Positions 37,601 to 46,757 of a DNA stretch of 64,000 nucleotides are shown here, one piece after another. Position 1 is the first letter of the stretch; each line of letters begins with the position of its first letter. Origin of the DNA: Methylobacterium gregans (lineage in GTDB: Bacteria > Pseudomonadota > Alphaproteobacteria > Rhizobiales > Beijerinckiaceae); contig NZ_BPQM01000092.1 in the NCBI RefSeq assembly GCF_022179245.1, positions 1 to 64,000 of the forward strand, written 5' to 3'. The position numbers and the translations under genes are program-made. The notes under the pieces were generated by a model. It was not told the origin of the DNA. It ran no database searches and saw nothing but the letters and a program-made list of their open reading frames with translations.

Positions 37601-38073
37601 GTCCGGACGTCGCGCGCCTCAGAGCCGACATCCTCTGGGCGGCCCGCCGCTGGCGGGGGGCCGGCGAGGCGCACGAGGCGCTGTTGGGCGAGGTCTGGCG
37701 CGGCACCCAACCCCTCGACGAGGCCGCCCGCGCCGATGTGATCCGCGCGGGCATAGCCTACGATCTGGCGGACGAGCGCCTGGGACTGGAGCGGCTGAAG
37801 GCCAAGTTCGCGGGGCTGATGGCCGAGAGCGCGGACGCGCGCAGCTTCGCCTTGATCACCGGCACCGATCCGACACGCCAGCCAGGCTTCCGCGAGATCG
37901 CGCAGCGCGCCTCGAAGGCCGAGACGCTGGGGGCGTTCCTCGCCGAGTACCGCAAGCGCTATCCCGACACCGCCGCACCCGAGCGCGGCAAGCCGGAAGG
38001 CAGTTCCCCACGCGGATCAGGGGAGGGAGCGCAGAGCCGGGCGGAGACACAGCCTCCGCCACCGCCCGGATAG
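34678..38073 (+). CDS. Very large exported protein with helical (TPR-like) repeats
   Basis: The 1131-residue product has a signal-like N-terminus (AVRAALLLGVLAALPVATPV, about residues 18-38). A beta-rich first part (about 40-280, with RIRLTFDKPVSVKARAS and VFVDLLPEGW) is followed by a Pro/Ala linker (about 283-325) and a second beta-rich block (about 330-480). The last 600 residues are paired amphipathic helices resembling tetratricopeptide repeats (for instance LWRGLALLRAGRLAEARAAL and AEAGLGLWREAETGFGRTLN). Proteins of this size and layout occur in Hyphomicrobiales as uncharacterised TPR proteins. A periplasmic scaffold is a reasonable guess. The first ATG is taken; a later start at 34726 is less likely. 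Confidence 0.75.
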   Translation: MGAGQVRGGRAGGLRAVRAALLLGVLAALPVATPVAAARLIALKGSEARAGEGAAPAGYGRIRLTFDKPVSVKARASAGVLVLSFSERAPGGAERLAQEMPAYIAVARRDPDGTGLRLALQRPVRISVQEAAEQVFVDLLPEGWTGLVPPLPAEVIAELARRAEAAEAALRLRNPPPARRTLALEVAHLPTLTRLSLRLPPGVHSESLREGAATRLRIDGAWTIDTGEARGRTAPVLADLAAETGSDSASLLLTPADGYTMRIEREDDAVSIDLMKAGEKPGEPAIAQPSGPTAEAPRPAPAPQPAPTSRDPAPREAPRPAPAEAEPPLGKPGTGLVFGFRTLPPVALFERTGVATLAFETDEPVRLPESGATTGLSPLGEARRVGNLTVLRFAVPPGRLVDLLPVAVGEGAGWELAAGDALTPSTALNPRRRPDAAGRFGLTVDLPKPGAATWLDLDGERIALVTTRGRRAAGMSKRQRFVDFELLPSRFGLAVLALADDLAVRPDLDGVAVGREGGLAVSSVMQRAETALAEAGAPAIDPEAWARGRSGNLRAVLRSQFAAAAAAPPGERGPLRVAHARTLIAAGLDLEGLTALETAAADDPLVAMQRETSLWRGLALLRAGRLAEARAALGGDVLQRDSEAVLWRSVAEAGLGLWREAETGFGRTLNLAGRLPEDLRDFVLAAAAESAIESGDIDAAVSRMDAAAKRDPLVRDRLALVKGRVEELTGQTVAALDRYERLEVAAAAPVAAAAGLRRTLLALGTAKMSSGEALARLERLALTWRGGPTEEAIIAGLARSYATAGRFREAFATTRRAAMAFPASEMARVLNGEAQSLFDALYLGGRGDALPGVEAVALYFDFKEFAPIGRRGDEVVRRLADRLVGLDLLDSAADLLQHQIDHRLTGQARAAVAARLATVRLMDGKPLQALEAIDATHLPELPADLRRARALVRARALSDLSRTDLALETIEDESGPDVARLRADILWAARRWRGAGEAHEALLGEVWRGTQPLDEAARADVIRAGIAYDLADERLGLERLKAKFAGLMAESADARSFALITGTDPTRQPGFREIAQRASKAETLGAFLAEYRKRYPDTAAPERGKPEGSSPRGSGEGAQSRAETQPPPPPG

Positions 38074-38078
38074 ATTCC

Positions 38079-38276
38079 TCAAGAGCCGAACTGCGAGCCG
38101 AGCTGTTCCAGGTACTCGGCGAGGTCGAGCCCACCGACGCGCTTGCCATAGTCGAAGCGCTGGCCCTCGCGGATGTCGATGCTGGCACTGCGGGTCGTCA
38201 GCGTGAACGGACGCACGCAGACCCAGGCGCCGTCGCGGCGATGCTCGAAGTATCCGAGAATGTCATGCTTGGCCAT
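38079..38276 (-). CDS. Small conserved-looking protein (65 aa)
   Basis: ATG 38276 opens a 65-codon frame with GGTGGG upstream; a GTG three codons earlier is possible. The product (MAKHDILGYFEHRRDGAWVC, then VRPFTLTTRSASIDIREGQR, then a helix LDLAEYLEQLG) reads as a compact beta sheet followed by one helix. It has one cysteine and no signal. Its stop is 6 bp from the convergent large TPR gene. Amino-acid balance is that of a real cytoplasmic protein, but I know no function. Confidence 0.65.
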   Translation of the reverse strand: MAKHDILGYFEHRRDGAWVCVRPFTLTTRSASIDIREGQRFDYGKRVGGLDLAEYLEQLGSQFGS

Positions 38277-38463
38277 TGCACCCACCGAGAGCGGAAATCG
38301 ACAGGTTAACGGCTAGCAACGCCCGCGGTTCGACTGCCTATCCGAAATCGTCCGCCACGGCGTTACGGTCAAGCTTGGGGCAGGGCAGGGCCGACGATCC
38401 CAGCGACCTCCGCTGATCCTGCCTGCCCCCTCCGGGAAGGGCCCGAAGGAGGCCGCTTCGCCC

Positions 38464-40155
38464 TCAGGCCGCTGTCCGGCCTGCCGTGAAGGCGGCGTGA
38501 TCGGCGATCAGGGCACCCGAGAGCGCCGCGGCAATGAGGGCGCGCGTCTCCTCGACGCCGTAGAGGGCGACGAAAGAGCCGAACCGGGGACCACGCGCCT
38601 CGCCGAACAGCACATTGTAGATCGTGCCGAACCACGCCTGCGACACGCCGGGTCGGCCGTCCGGGCTCTTGGCCTTGCCGGAGAGATCGGGGAAGTGGCG
38701 CCGCCCGACCTCGTAGACCGCGGCCTGCAGGGCCTCCGGATCGGTCGAGCCGGCATGCTCGGCCAGCGCCGCCGCCAGATCCTCCAGCGCCGCCCGCTCT
38801 TCCTGGGTCGGCTCGCGGTAGGTCTTCGCGGGGCGCACGAAGTCCCGGAAATAGGCGAGTGCGTGCCCGACCAGCCGGTCGAGATAGGGATGCGTCTGCG
38901 GCCCGATCCCGGGGGCGTAGCGCCGGATGAAGCCCCAGAGCACGCCCTTGTCCTCGGTGTTGGCCACCGCCGCGAGGTTCAGCAGCATTGCAAAGTTGAC
39001 GCCGCCGCCCTCGACCCGCTCCGCCTCGGGCGGCGCGCCCGCGTGCAGGTGCCAGACCGGGTTGCCGAGGCGCAGCTTGGCGTCCTGCTTCGGATAGCGG
39101 TCGAGGAAGTTCAGGTACTCGTCGACGTGGCGCGGAATCACATCGAAGAACAGGCGCTTGGCCTCGCGCGGCTTGTTGTACATGAACAGCGCGAGCGAGT
39201 CCGGCGTGCCGTAGGCGAGCCATTCGTCGATGGTCAGGCCGTTGCCCTTCGACTTCGAGATCTTCTGGCCCCGCTCGTCGAGGAAGAGCTCGTAGTTGAA
39301 GCCCTCCGGTGGCTCGGCGCCGAGCGCGCGGGCGATCTGGCCCGAGAGCTTGACCGAGTCGATCAGATCCTTGCCGGCCATCTCGTAGTCGATGCCGAGC
39401 GCCACCCAGCGCATCGCCCAGTCGGGCTTCCACTGCAGCTTGGCGTGGCCGCCGGTGAACGGGGTCTCGTAGGCCTCGCCCGTCGCAGGATCGCGCCAGG
39501 CGAGCGTGCCCTTGGCGGCGTCCACACGATCGATCGGCACCTGAAGGACGTGGCCGGTGACCGGGTGGATCGGCAGGAAGGGCGAGTAACTCGCCGAGCG
39601 CTCGGCGCGCAGCGAGGGCAGCATGATGTCCATCACCGCCTGGTAGCGCTCGGCCACCAGCATGAGCGTCGCGTCGAAGACGCCCGAGCGGTAGCACTCC
39701 GTCGCCGAGCGGAACTCGTAGTCGAAGCCGAACGCGTCGAGGAAGCGGCGCAGCTCCGCGTTGTTGTGCGCGCCGAAGCTGTCGTGCGTCCCGAAGGGAT
39801 CGGGCACCTTCGTCAGCGGCAGGTTGAGGGCGGCCTGCAGCATCTCGCGGTTCGGCACGTTGTCCGGCACCTTGCGCAGGCCGTCCATATCGTCCGAGAA
39901 GGCGATGAGACGCGTCGGCACCGCGTCCTTCGTCAGCACCCGGAAGGCGTGGCGCACCATCGAGGTGCGGGCCACCTCGCCGAAGGTGCCGATATGCGGC
40001 AGGCCCGACGGCCCGTAGCCGGTCTCGAACAGAACCTCGGCCTTGGGCTTGCGCTCCAGGCGCGCGACGAGCTTGCGCGCCTCCTCGAAGGGCCAGGCGG
40101 CGGCGTGCGCGGCGGCCTCGATCAGGTCGGGGTCGAGGGTGAGCGGGGCGGGCAT
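38464..40155 (-). CDS. lysS: Lysyl-tRNA synthetase, class I
   Basis: This is the class I (archaeal-type) enzyme that charges tRNA-Lys, used by most alphaproteobacteria in place of the common class II form. The 563-residue product has the HIGH-type motif [12 protein letters not shown] (residues 49-60) and the KMSKS-type motif KISKSKGN (298-305). The class I LysRS-specific [20 protein letters not shown] lies in the C-terminal helical domain. Between these are the Rossmann core and [18 protein letters not shown]. The length is usual. Start ATG 40155 agrees with the family. It is a single gene with about 90 bp to its neighbour. Confidence 0.96.
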   Translation of the reverse strand: MPAPLTLDPDLIEAAAHAAAWPFEEARKLVARLERKPKAEVLFETGYGPSGLPHIGTFGEVARTSMVRHAFRVLTKDAVPTRLIAFSDDMDGLRKVPDNVPNREMLQAALNLPLTKVPDPFGTHDSFGAHNNAELRRFLDAFGFDYEFRSATECYRSGVFDATLMLVAERYQAVMDIMLPSLRAERSASYSPFLPIHPVTGHVLQVPIDRVDAAKGTLAWRDPATGEAYETPFTGGHAKLQWKPDWAMRWVALGIDYEMAGKDLIDSVKLSGQIARALGAEPPEGFNYELFLDERGQKISKSKGNGLTIDEWLAYGTPDSLALFMYNKPREAKRLFFDVIPRHVDEYLNFLDRYPKQDAKLRLGNPVWHLHAGAPPEAERVEGGGVNFAMLLNLAAVANTEDKGVLWGFIRRYAPGIGPQTHPYLDRLVGHALAYFRDFVRPAKTYREPTQEERAALEDLAAALAEHAGSTDPEALQAAVYEVGRRHFPDLSGKAKSPDGRPGVSQAWFGTIYNVLFGEARGPRFGSFVALYGVEETRALIAAALSGALIADHAAFTAGRTAA

Positions 40156-40247
40156 GAAGCGGTACGTTCCAGCATGTGCCGAGAACCCGCCTCACTACGG
40201 TAGGGGCGCCGGACGGGTCAACGCGGGGCACCCATGCCGGCTCGGTC

Positions 40248-41105
40248 TCAGAACGGGCTCACGGGGAAGAAGCGCAGGTACAGCTCGGCGTACTTGCCGT
40301 CGTCCCAGAGCCGCTGGAGCGCGTCGTCGAGCGCGCGGGCGAGGCCTGCGTCCTCCTGGCGGGTCACGAGGCCGATGCCCTCCCCGAAATACCGGTTCTC
40401 CAGATAGTCGCCCCCCGTGAAGGCGCAGCACCCGGCCGCCTCCTGGCCGCCGAACCAGAGCGCGAGGTTGACGCCGTCCGCGAACAGGTACTCGGTCTCG
40501 CCGCGCTTCAGCGCGCCCTCTGCCGCCGCGAGATCGGTGAACTCCTTCGTCTGTGCCTTCGGGAAGAAGGCCCGGAGATAGGCCGCGTGGGCGCTGCCCG
40601 CGATCACCCCGACGCTGCGGCCCGCAAGCCCCTCGGGGGATGGGGGCGGCAGGGGCGGGCTCGTGCGGGCGGCGAAGCGGGCGGGCCAGCGGAAATAGGG
40701 CCTCGTCGCCAGGAACTTCTCTCGGAGCGTCGGGGTCAGCGGGATCGCCGCCGCGACCACGTCGCCCTGGCGCTCGTTCAGCGCGTCGAGCAGCGTGTCG
40801 AAGCGGCGCGCCTGCACCGTACAGGTGATCGCCAGGCGCTCGCACACGGCGCGGGCTAGCTCCACCGCGAAGCCGGTCGGCGCTCCGTCGGGACCGGCGA
40901 AGTGCAGCGGCGGGAACTCGTCGTCGGTGAGAAAGCGGACCGGGCGGCCGGTCTGGGGCGCCTCGATCCGCTCGCCACGCGCACGCGGGTTCCAGAAGTT
41001 CGGGATCCTTACGCTCTCGGAGGGAGCAGGATCGGCCCGGACCTGCTGCCCGGCAGGCGACAAGAACAGAACTGCCGCGATGATCACCCGGAATTTTTCA
41101 ATCAT
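40248..41105 (-). CDS. Extracellular solute-binding protein, family 3
   Basis: The 285-residue periplasmic binding protein has a signal (MIEKFRVIIAAVLFLSPAGQ). A two-lobed family 3 domain follows: RFLTDDEFPPLHFAGPDGAP, TGFAVELARAVCERL, then AAAIPLTPTLREKFL, SVGVIAGSAHAAYLRAFFP, and a C-terminal AELYLRFFPVSPF. This domain carries amino acids or related polar compounds for an ABC transporter, but no permease or ATPase gene lies beside it. It may act with a distant system or as a sensor protein. ATG 41105 is chosen for the signal sequence; the frame extends to 41174. Confidence 0.85.
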   Translation of the reverse strand: MIEKFRVIIAAVLFLSPAGQQVRADPAPSESVRIPNFWNPRARGERIEAPQTGRPVRFLTDDEFPPLHFAGPDGAPTGFAVELARAVCERLAITCTVQARRFDTLLDALNERQGDVVAAAIPLTPTLREKFLATRPYFRWPARFAARTSPPLPPPSPEGLAGRSVGVIAGSAHAAYLRAFFPKAQTKEFTDLAAAEGALKRGETEYLFADGVNLALWFGGQEAAGCCAFTGGDYLENRYFGEGIGLVTRQEDAGLARALDDALQRLWDDGKYAELYLRFFPVSPF

Positions 41106-41215
41106 GCCGAACGCGTCTTGACGGTTGAACAGTCCTGGTGTCCGCTGGCCCCGGTCAGGCGGCTCGGCTCGCACGCCTGTCTAGCACGTTCCGCGGGTCG
41201 CGGGAGCGGGTGTCC

Positions 41216-43129
41216 ATGTCGTTCCTGCGCCTCCTGCTCAGGCCCACCTCCGACGCGTCGGTCCTGCCGCCCGAGATCGCCTTCCTGCTGTGGGAGGGCG
41301 TGGCCGCATCGGATCTGGCCCGCGCCGCCGATCTCGCCCGGGCGAGCGGCACCGATGCGGCGACCGCCATGCTCAACGCCGGCTGGATCCACGAGGACGC
41401 CTACTACCGCGCGCTCGCCCGGGCGCTCGGCGCGACCTTCCTCGACGACGAGATCCCGTTCGGTCCGGGCCTGCGCTATCCCGACAGCCTCGTCGCGGGG
41501 CTCGCGCCGCTTGCCACGGGCGCGCTCGCGCCCTGCGTTCTGGCGCCCCGCGGGCCGCAGGTGGCCGAACTCCTCGAGACCGGATACCGGCGCGGCATGC
41601 CGGCGATCACCACGCCGACGCGGCTGCGCGAGGCGGTGTTCGCGGCGCGGGGTCCCGAGATCGCGGCCTACGCGGCGGACAACCTCCAGCGCCGGGCGCC
41701 GCACTGGGCCTTCGGGCGCGAGCCGGCCAACCGCTGGCTGCTGTTCCTCTTCCTGCTCGCCTGCACCGGGTTCTGCCTGTTCGCCGCACTGCCGCCGCCA
41801 CTCGCGTTGGCGGTCACGGTCGCTGTTCAGCTCGTGTTCCTGGCGATGACGGGCCTGCGGATCGGCGCCGCCTTCCTGGGGGCGGGGGTGATCGCGGCGC
41901 GCGCGCGACCGCTCGCGGAGGCGGAGCTGCCCACCTACACGGTGATGGTCGCGATGTATCGCGAGGGAGCCGTGGTCGACCGCCTCGTCCGGGCGATCGC
42001 CCGGCTCGACTACCCGCTCTCGAAGCTCGACGTGAAGTTCCTGATCGAGGCCGACGACGCCGAGACAGCGCGGGCGCTTGCCCGCATCCCCTTCCCGGCC
42101 CGGTTCGAGACGATCGTGATGCCGCCGGGCCTGCCGCGGACGAAGCCGCGCGCCCTCAACGCCGCCCTGCCCCTCGCGCGCGGCAGCCTGCTCGTCGTCT
42201 ACGATGCCGAGGACGTGCCCGCGGAGGACCAGCTCCGGCTCGCCGCGTCCCTGTTCGCGCGCGCGCCCGCGACGACCGCCGCGCTGCAGGGCCGGCTGCT
42301 CGTCGACAACCCGGGCGATTCCTGGTTCGCCCGTTTCTTCACGCTGGAATATCTCGGGCTGTTCGGGGTGCTGAATCCGGCGCTCGCCCGCTGGCGCCTG
42401 CCGATGCCGCTCGGCGGCACCTCGACCCATTTCCGAACCCGCACCCTGCGCGATCTCCACGGCTGGGACGCCTGGAACGTCACCGAGGACGCCGATCTGG
42501 GCGTCCGCCTCGCGCTCGCAGGCTACGATGTCGGCGACCTGCCGAGCGGCACGATCGAGGAGGCGCCGATCCGCGGTCAGGCCTGGCTTCACCAGCGGGT
42601 GCGCTGGATCAAGGGCTTCCTCCAGACCAGCCTGACGCATGGAAGGGCGCCGCTGGAGACGCTCCGCCGTCTCGGCGCGGTCCGCGGTCTCGCGGCGCTG
42701 GCGCTCGTGCCCGGCGCGGTGCTCTCCGCCCTGGTCTATCCGCTCTACCTCGTGCTCTCGGTCTACGACCTGTTCCTGCGCGCGCAGCCGGAGACGACGA
42801 CCCTGCTGTCCCGCATGCCGCAGGGCCTGTCCATGCTGCTCTTCTGGGCCGGGTTCTTCGCCCTGATGCTGCCGGCGGCGCTCGGCTGCGTCCGGCGGGG
42901 CTGGCTCGACCTCATCGTCTGGGTGCCCCTGATGCCGTTCTACTTCTGCTGCGTCAGCCTCGCGGCTTGGCTCGCCGTGTTCGAGCTGGTGCGGGCGCCG
43001 AACCGCTGGAACAAGACCGAGCACGGCCTTGCCCGGAGCTCGCGCAGCGGGCTGCTGCGACTGGGACGGCGCGCCCCGGGTGAGGGCGCCTACCCGGCAT
43101 CTTTCAGGGCGGTGAGGCCTTCGCGGTAG
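41216..43129 (+). CDS. Membrane glycosyltransferase, family 2, with N-terminal T2SSE-N-like domain
   Basis: A 637-residue processive-type glycosyltransferase. Residues 15-170 resemble the N-terminal domain of type II secretion ATPases (MshEN: ARASGTDAATAMLNAGWIHE, YYRALARALGATFLDD). Two membrane helices (about 182-232) lead to a GT-A domain with all the family marks: VVYDAEDVPAEDQ (DxD-type), NVTEDADLGVRL (TED) and QRVRWIKGF (QxxRW). Three or four membrane helices follow (about 475-600). These motifs are shared with cellulose synthase-like enzymes that extrude a polysaccharide. No partner for polymer export is nearby. Its 3' end overlaps a convergent gene by 40 bp. ATG 41216 is chosen; the GTG two codons earlier is possible. 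Confidence 0.88.
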   Translation: MSFLRLLLRPTSDASVLPPEIAFLLWEGVAASDLARAADLARASGTDAATAMLNAGWIHEDAYYRALARALGATFLDDEIPFGPGLRYPDSLVAGLAPLATGALAPCVLAPRGPQVAELLETGYRRGMPAITTPTRLREAVFAARGPEIAAYAADNLQRRAPHWAFGREPANRWLLFLFLLACTGFCLFAALPPPLALAVTVAVQLVFLAMTGLRIGAAFLGAGVIAARARPLAEAELPTYTVMVAMYREGAVVDRLVRAIARLDYPLSKLDVKFLIEADDAETARALARIPFPARFETIVMPPGLPRTKPRALNAALPLARGSLLVVYDAEDVPAEDQLRLAASLFARAPATTAALQGRLLVDNPGDSWFARFFTLEYLGLFGVLNPALARWRLPMPLGGTSTHFRTRTLRDLHGWDAWNVTEDADLGVRLALAGYDVGDLPSGTIEEAPIRGQAWLHQRVRWIKGFLQTSLTHGRAPLETLRRLGAVRGLAALALVPGAVLSALVYPLYLVLSVYDLFLRAQPETTTLLSRMPQGLSMLLFWAGFFALMLPAALGCVRRGWLDLIVWVPLMPFYFCCVSLAAWLAVFELVRAPNRWNKTEHGLARSSRSGLLRLGRRAPGEGAYPASFRAVRPSR

Positions 43130-43953
43130 GTCGGGAAAGCGAGATCCACGCCGAGTTCCTCCCGGATCAGCCGGTTCCGCACGCGCTTGTTCTCTCCGTA
43201 GAAGCTGCGCGCCATCGGGCTGAGATCGGCGGTCTCGAAATCGACCTCGGGCGGCAGCGGCAGACCGGCGATCCCAGCCGCGTACTCCGTCACCACCTGC
43301 GGGGGCGCCGGCTCGTCGTCGGTGACGTTGTAGACGGCACCCGCTCGGGGACGATCGATCGAGGCCGCGAGCGTTGCCGCGATGTCGTCGATGTGGATCC
43401 GGTTGAAGACTTGGCCGCGCTTGACGATGCGCTGCGAGCGGCCCTCCCGCAGCTTCACGATCGGATTGCGGCCGGGCCCATAGATGCCCGACAGCCGGAA
43501 GACCTGCACGGTCTTGCCCGTGTCGCGGCCGAGGTCGAGCCAGGCGTTCTCCACCGCGAGCCGCATCTTCGAGCGGGCGCTGAGGGGCGAGGGCTCGGTC
43601 GTCTCGTCGATCCAGGCACCGCCGTGATCGCCGTAGACCCCGATCGTCGAGAGATAGCCGATCCAGCGGATGCGGCTGCCCACGATGGCGTCCTGGTAGG
43701 CGCGCAGCGTCGGATCGCCCTCCGCGTCCGGCGGCACGGAGACGAGGAGCACGTCGGTGTCGGCAAGATCCTCGGCGATGCAGGAATCCGCCCCCTCCGG
43801 CCCGAAGGCGCGCACCGCGAATCCGGTCTCGTCCGAGAGCGCGCGGGCCTTCTCCGGGTCGGTCACGCTCGCCCGGATCCGGCCGAAGCGCCCGCGCTGG
43901 CTCTCGGCGAAGCGTCGGGCCGAGAAACCGAGGCCGAAGACGAACAGGTTCAT
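43090..43953 (-). CDS. NAD(P)-binding SDR-type protein, YeeZ-like
   Basis: The 287-residue product has an N-terminal nucleotide-binding pattern (MNLFVFGLGFSARRFAES), the strand LLVSVPPDAEG, and the short-chain dehydrogenase region IRWIGYLSTIGVYGDHGGAW. Downstream are FRLSGIYGPGRNPIVKLREG and HIDDIAATLAASIDRP. This is the atypical SDR group with YeeZ of E. coli, in which the Tyr-x3-Lys pair is altered and the substrate is unknown. It begins 6 bp after queG and is probably in one operon with it. The stop lies inside the end of the glycosyltransferase gene on the other strand. Confidence 0.85.
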   Translation of the reverse strand: MNLFVFGLGFSARRFAESQRGRFGRIRASVTDPEKARALSDETGFAVRAFGPEGADSCIAEDLADTDVLLVSVPPDAEGDPTLRAYQDAIVGSRIRWIGYLSTIGVYGDHGGAWIDETTEPSPLSARSKMRLAVENAWLDLGRDTGKTVQVFRLSGIYGPGRNPIVKLREGRSQRIVKRGQVFNRIHIDDIAATLAASIDRPRAGAVYNVTDDEPAPPQVVTEYAAGIAGLPLPPEVDFETADLSPMARSFYGENKRVRNRLIREELGVDLAFPTYREGLTALKDAG

Positions 43954-43959
43954 GGATCT

Positions 43960-45132
43960 CTAGGTCTCCGGATCGTGCGCCAGCGCCGCCCGCCACTCCG
44001 CCCGCACATGCGGGTCGGCCTCGGCCGCGCCGTGCCGGGCGTGCAACTCACTGAGCGCCGCGCTGTCGAGGTAGCGCGCCGCGGCCCAGACGGCCATGCC
44101 CCGCACGAGTGGCGAGGCGTCGGCGAGATGGTCGAGTGCCGCCGCGCCGAGGGCAGGGTCGCCCGCGTTGCCGATCGCGATCAGCACGTTGCGCAGGAAG
44201 CGGTCGCGGCCCGTGCGCTTGACGGGCGTGCCGGCGAACCGCGCCCGGAAGGCGGCGTCGTCGAGGGTCGCGAGTTCCGCCAGCGGCGGCGCGGCGAGGT
44301 CGTCGCGGGCGCTCATCCGGGCCTCGGCGGCCGCGTGCGCGAACTTGTTCCAGGGGCAGATTGCGAGGCAATCGTCGCAGCCGAAGACGCGGTTGCCCAT
44401 CGGGCGCCGGAATTCCTCGGGGATCGGCCCAGCGTGCTCGATGGTCAGGTAGGAGAGGCAGCGCCGCGCGTCGAGCCGGTAGGGCTCGGGGAAGGCCCCC
44501 GTCGGGCAGACGTCGAGGCAGGCCCGGCAGGAACCGCAGCGGCTCACGCCGGCCGCGTCCGGCTCCATCGCGGCGGCGCTGTAGATCGCGCCGAGCAGGA
44601 GCCAGTTGCCATGCTCGCGCGAGAGCAGCACCGTGTGCTTGCCCTGCCAGCCGAGGCCCGCGGCCTCGGCAAGCGGCTTCTCCATCACCGGGGCCGTGTC
44701 GACGAAGACCTTCACGGGCCGGCCGGACTTCGCCGAGAGATAACCGCCGAGTTCCTTCAGCTTGCCTTTGAGCACCTCGTGATAATCGCGCCGCTGCGCA
44801 TAGGCGGCGATCGCGCCGCGATCTCGGCGCGCGAGGAGGTCGAGCGGGTCCGTCTCGGGCTTGTAGCTCATGGCGAGCACCCAGATGCTGCGCACCTCGG
44901 GCCAGAGCGTCGCCGGATCCGCGCGCTGGTCGGCGCGCTCTTCCATCCAGCTCATCTCGCCCTGCGCGCCCTCCGCGAGCCACGCGCCCAGGCGTTCGGG
45001 CAGCAGCGGCACCGCGTCGGGCCCGGCCAGGCCGAGCGCACAGAAGCCAAGCGCCCGGGCCCGCGCCTCGACCAAGCGGCGCAGGTCGGCGCCCGCATAG
45101 GTACGCTTGGTGTTGAAGGCCTGCACGCTCAT
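43960..45132 (-). CDS. queG: Epoxyqueuosine reductase QueG
   Basis: QueG reduces epoxyqueuosine to queuosine in the wobble position of certain tRNAs, using cobalamin and iron-sulfur clusters. The 390-residue product has the N-terminal cobalamin-binding part ([36 protein letters not shown]). Two ferredoxin-like 4Fe-4S motifs follow: [16 protein letters not shown] and [14 protein letters not shown]. The C-terminal HEAT-like region has [13 protein letters not shown]. Start ATG 45132 ([14 protein letters not shown]) fits the family; the frame extends to 45159. It is followed after 6 bp by the SDR gene. Confidence 0.95.
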   Translation of the reverse strand: MSVQAFNTKRTYAGADLRRLVEARARALGFCALGLAGPDAVPLLPERLGAWLAEGAQGEMSWMEERADQRADPATLWPEVRSIWVLAMSYKPETDPLDLLARRDRGAIAAYAQRRDYHEVLKGKLKELGGYLSAKSGRPVKVFVDTAPVMEKPLAEAAGLGWQGKHTVLLSREHGNWLLLGAIYSAAAMEPDAAGVSRCGSCRACLDVCPTGAFPEPYRLDARRCLSYLTIEHAGPIPEEFRRPMGNRVFGCDDCLAICPWNKFAHAAAEARMSARDDLAAPPLAELATLDDAAFRARFAGTPVKRTGRDRFLRNVLIAIGNAGDPALGAAALDHLADASPLVRGMAVWAAARYLDSAALSELHARHGAAEADPHVRAEWRAALAHDPET

Positions 45133-45197
45133 CCGGGGTCGCCGCACGCGCCGGGGCAACCCGGCGACGGCGTCCGTCTATCCCATCGGGGGCTGCA

Positions 45198-46553
45198 TCA
45201 CACGCCGGTCAGCATGTCGACCAGAAGCTTCAGGTTCAGCACCACGATGATCCCCGCGATCGCCCAGGCCAGCCATTTGAGCCAGCCCGGCACCACCAGC
45301 GCGCCCATCTTGGCCCGGTCCGAGACGAAGCTGACGAGCGGGATCACCGCGAAGGGCAATTGCATCGAGAGCACCACCTGGCTCAGCACGAGGAGCTTGG
45401 CCGTGCCCGCATCGCCGTAGAGGACCGCCACCACGACGACCGGCACGATGGCGATGCCGCGGGTGATCAGGCGCCGAGCCCAGTTCGGCAGGCGCAGGCG
45501 CAGGAAACCCTCCATCACGATCTGGCCGGCGAGCGTGGCGGTCACCGTCGAGTTGAGGCCCGATGCCAGGAGCGCCACGGCGAACAGCGTCGAGGCGAGG
45601 CCGACGCCGAGCAGCGGCGAGAGCAGCTCGTAGGCCTGCTCGATCTCCTCCACGTCGGTGCGCCCGCTCGCGTGGAACACGGAAGCCGCCAGGATCAGGA
45701 TCGCGGCGTTGACGAAGAGCGCGAGCGTCAGGGCGATGGTGGAATCCGCCACCGCGAAGCGCAGGGCCTCGCGCTTGCCCGCGAGGTCGCGGGGGTAGGC
45801 CCGGGTCTGCACGATCGAGGAATGCAGGTAGAGGTTGTGGGGCATTACCGTGGCGCCGATGATGCCGATGGCGATGTAGAGGGCGGCCGGGTTCGTGACG
45901 ATCTCGCGCGACGGCATGAAGCCGCCGAGCACCGCCGCGACCGGGGGAGCGGCCAGCGCGATCTGCACCGCGAAGCAGACGAAGATGACGGTGAGCAGCC
46001 CGATCACGAAGGCTTCGAGCGCCCGGAAGCCCCGGCGGAGCAGCAGCAGCACCACCAGCACGTCGAGGGCGGTGATCACGGCGCCGAGCCAGAGCGGCAG
46101 GCCGAAGAGCAGCTTCAGGGCGATCGCCGTGCCGATCACCTCGGCGAGGTCGCAGGCGATGATCGCCGCCTCGCAGGCGAGCCAGAGCGCGAAGCCCACG
46201 GGCCGCGGATAGGCGTCGCGGCAGGCCTGGGCGAGGTCGCGCCCCGTGGCGATGCCGAGCCGGGCACTGAGCGCCTGCAGCACGACCGCCATCAGGTTCG
46301 AGATCAGGATGACGGCGAGAAGCGTGTAACCGAACTGGGCGCCGCCCGCGATGTCGGTCGCCCAGTTGCCCGGGTCCATGTAGCCGACCGCCACCATGTA
46401 ACCCGGCCCCAGGAAGCCGAGGAGCCGCCGCGGCCAGGATCCGCCCGCGCGCACCGCCACGCTGGCATTCAGGGCGCCGAGGCTCGGCTCATCCGCGGGA
46501 CGCGCGGAACGCCAGCTCGGGTCCGGGGCGACGGGGTGCGGGCTGACGTTCAC
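45198..46553 (-). CDS. mntH: Manganese transporter MntH (Nramp family)
   Basis: A proton-coupled divalent metal importer of the inner membrane. The 451-residue product has about eleven membrane spans. It carries the Nramp metal site in TM1 ([20 protein letters not shown], the DPGN motif), the [17 protein letters not shown] motif of TM6 and a conserved intracellular loop ([16 protein letters not shown]). The start is GTG 46553, preceded by GAGGATCTTC at good spacing. An ATG at 46595 would overlap the operator. The gene diverges from mntR, and the palindrome at 46596-46611 lies just upstream of its start, where a repressor would block transcription. Confidence 0.95.
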   Translation of the reverse strand: MNVSPHPVAPDPSWRSARPADEPSLGALNASVAVRAGGSWPRRLLGFLGPGYMVAVGYMDPGNWATDIAGGAQFGYTLLAVILISNLMAVVLQALSARLGIATGRDLAQACRDAYPRPVGFALWLACEAAIIACDLAEVIGTAIALKLLFGLPLWLGAVITALDVLVVLLLLRRGFRALEAFVIGLLTVIFVCFAVQIALAAPPVAAVLGGFMPSREIVTNPAALYIAIGIIGATVMPHNLYLHSSIVQTRAYPRDLAGKREALRFAVADSTIALTLALFVNAAILILAASVFHASGRTDVEEIEQAYELLSPLLGVGLASTLFAVALLASGLNSTVTATLAGQIVMEGFLRLRLPNWARRLITRGIAIVPVVVVAVLYGDAGTAKLLVLSQVVLSMQLPFAVIPLVSFVSDRAKMGALVVPGWLKWLAWAIAGIIVVLNLKLLVDMLTGV

Positions 46554-46595
46554 GAAGATCCTCGTACCGAGAGCCGGAACGGCCCATTGGCACAA

Positions 46596-46611
46596 TATAG
46601 CTCGTGCTATA
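46596..46611. promoter_or_regulatory. MntR-type operator (MntR box)
   Basis: TATAGC-TCGT-GCTATA is a perfect 6-bp inverted repeat in an A/T-rich setting (AATATAGC), 43 bp upstream of the mntH start. The E. coli MntR box has the same core (ATAGC, 4-bp spacer, GCTAT). It sits between mntH and the divergent mntR, supporting Mn-dependent repression of mntH, possibly with self-regulation. Confidence 0.75.
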
Positions 46612-46757
46612 ACGGTTGTGAACAGCTAAGTCGCTGCGCTGCAAAGCGCGCCGCCTCCACCGGGCGGCGGCCCGGGGGCTCCCGACGGGCGGACTCCTGG
46701 GCTATGAGGACCGCCAGTCCTTCCGCGCGTCATCTGCCAGACGAGGTGTCCCGACCG

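Noticed and set aside
40248..41105. Complete amino-acid ABC transporter
   Set aside because: Only the binding protein is present; no permease or ATP-binding gene adjoins it, so I do not call a transport operon.
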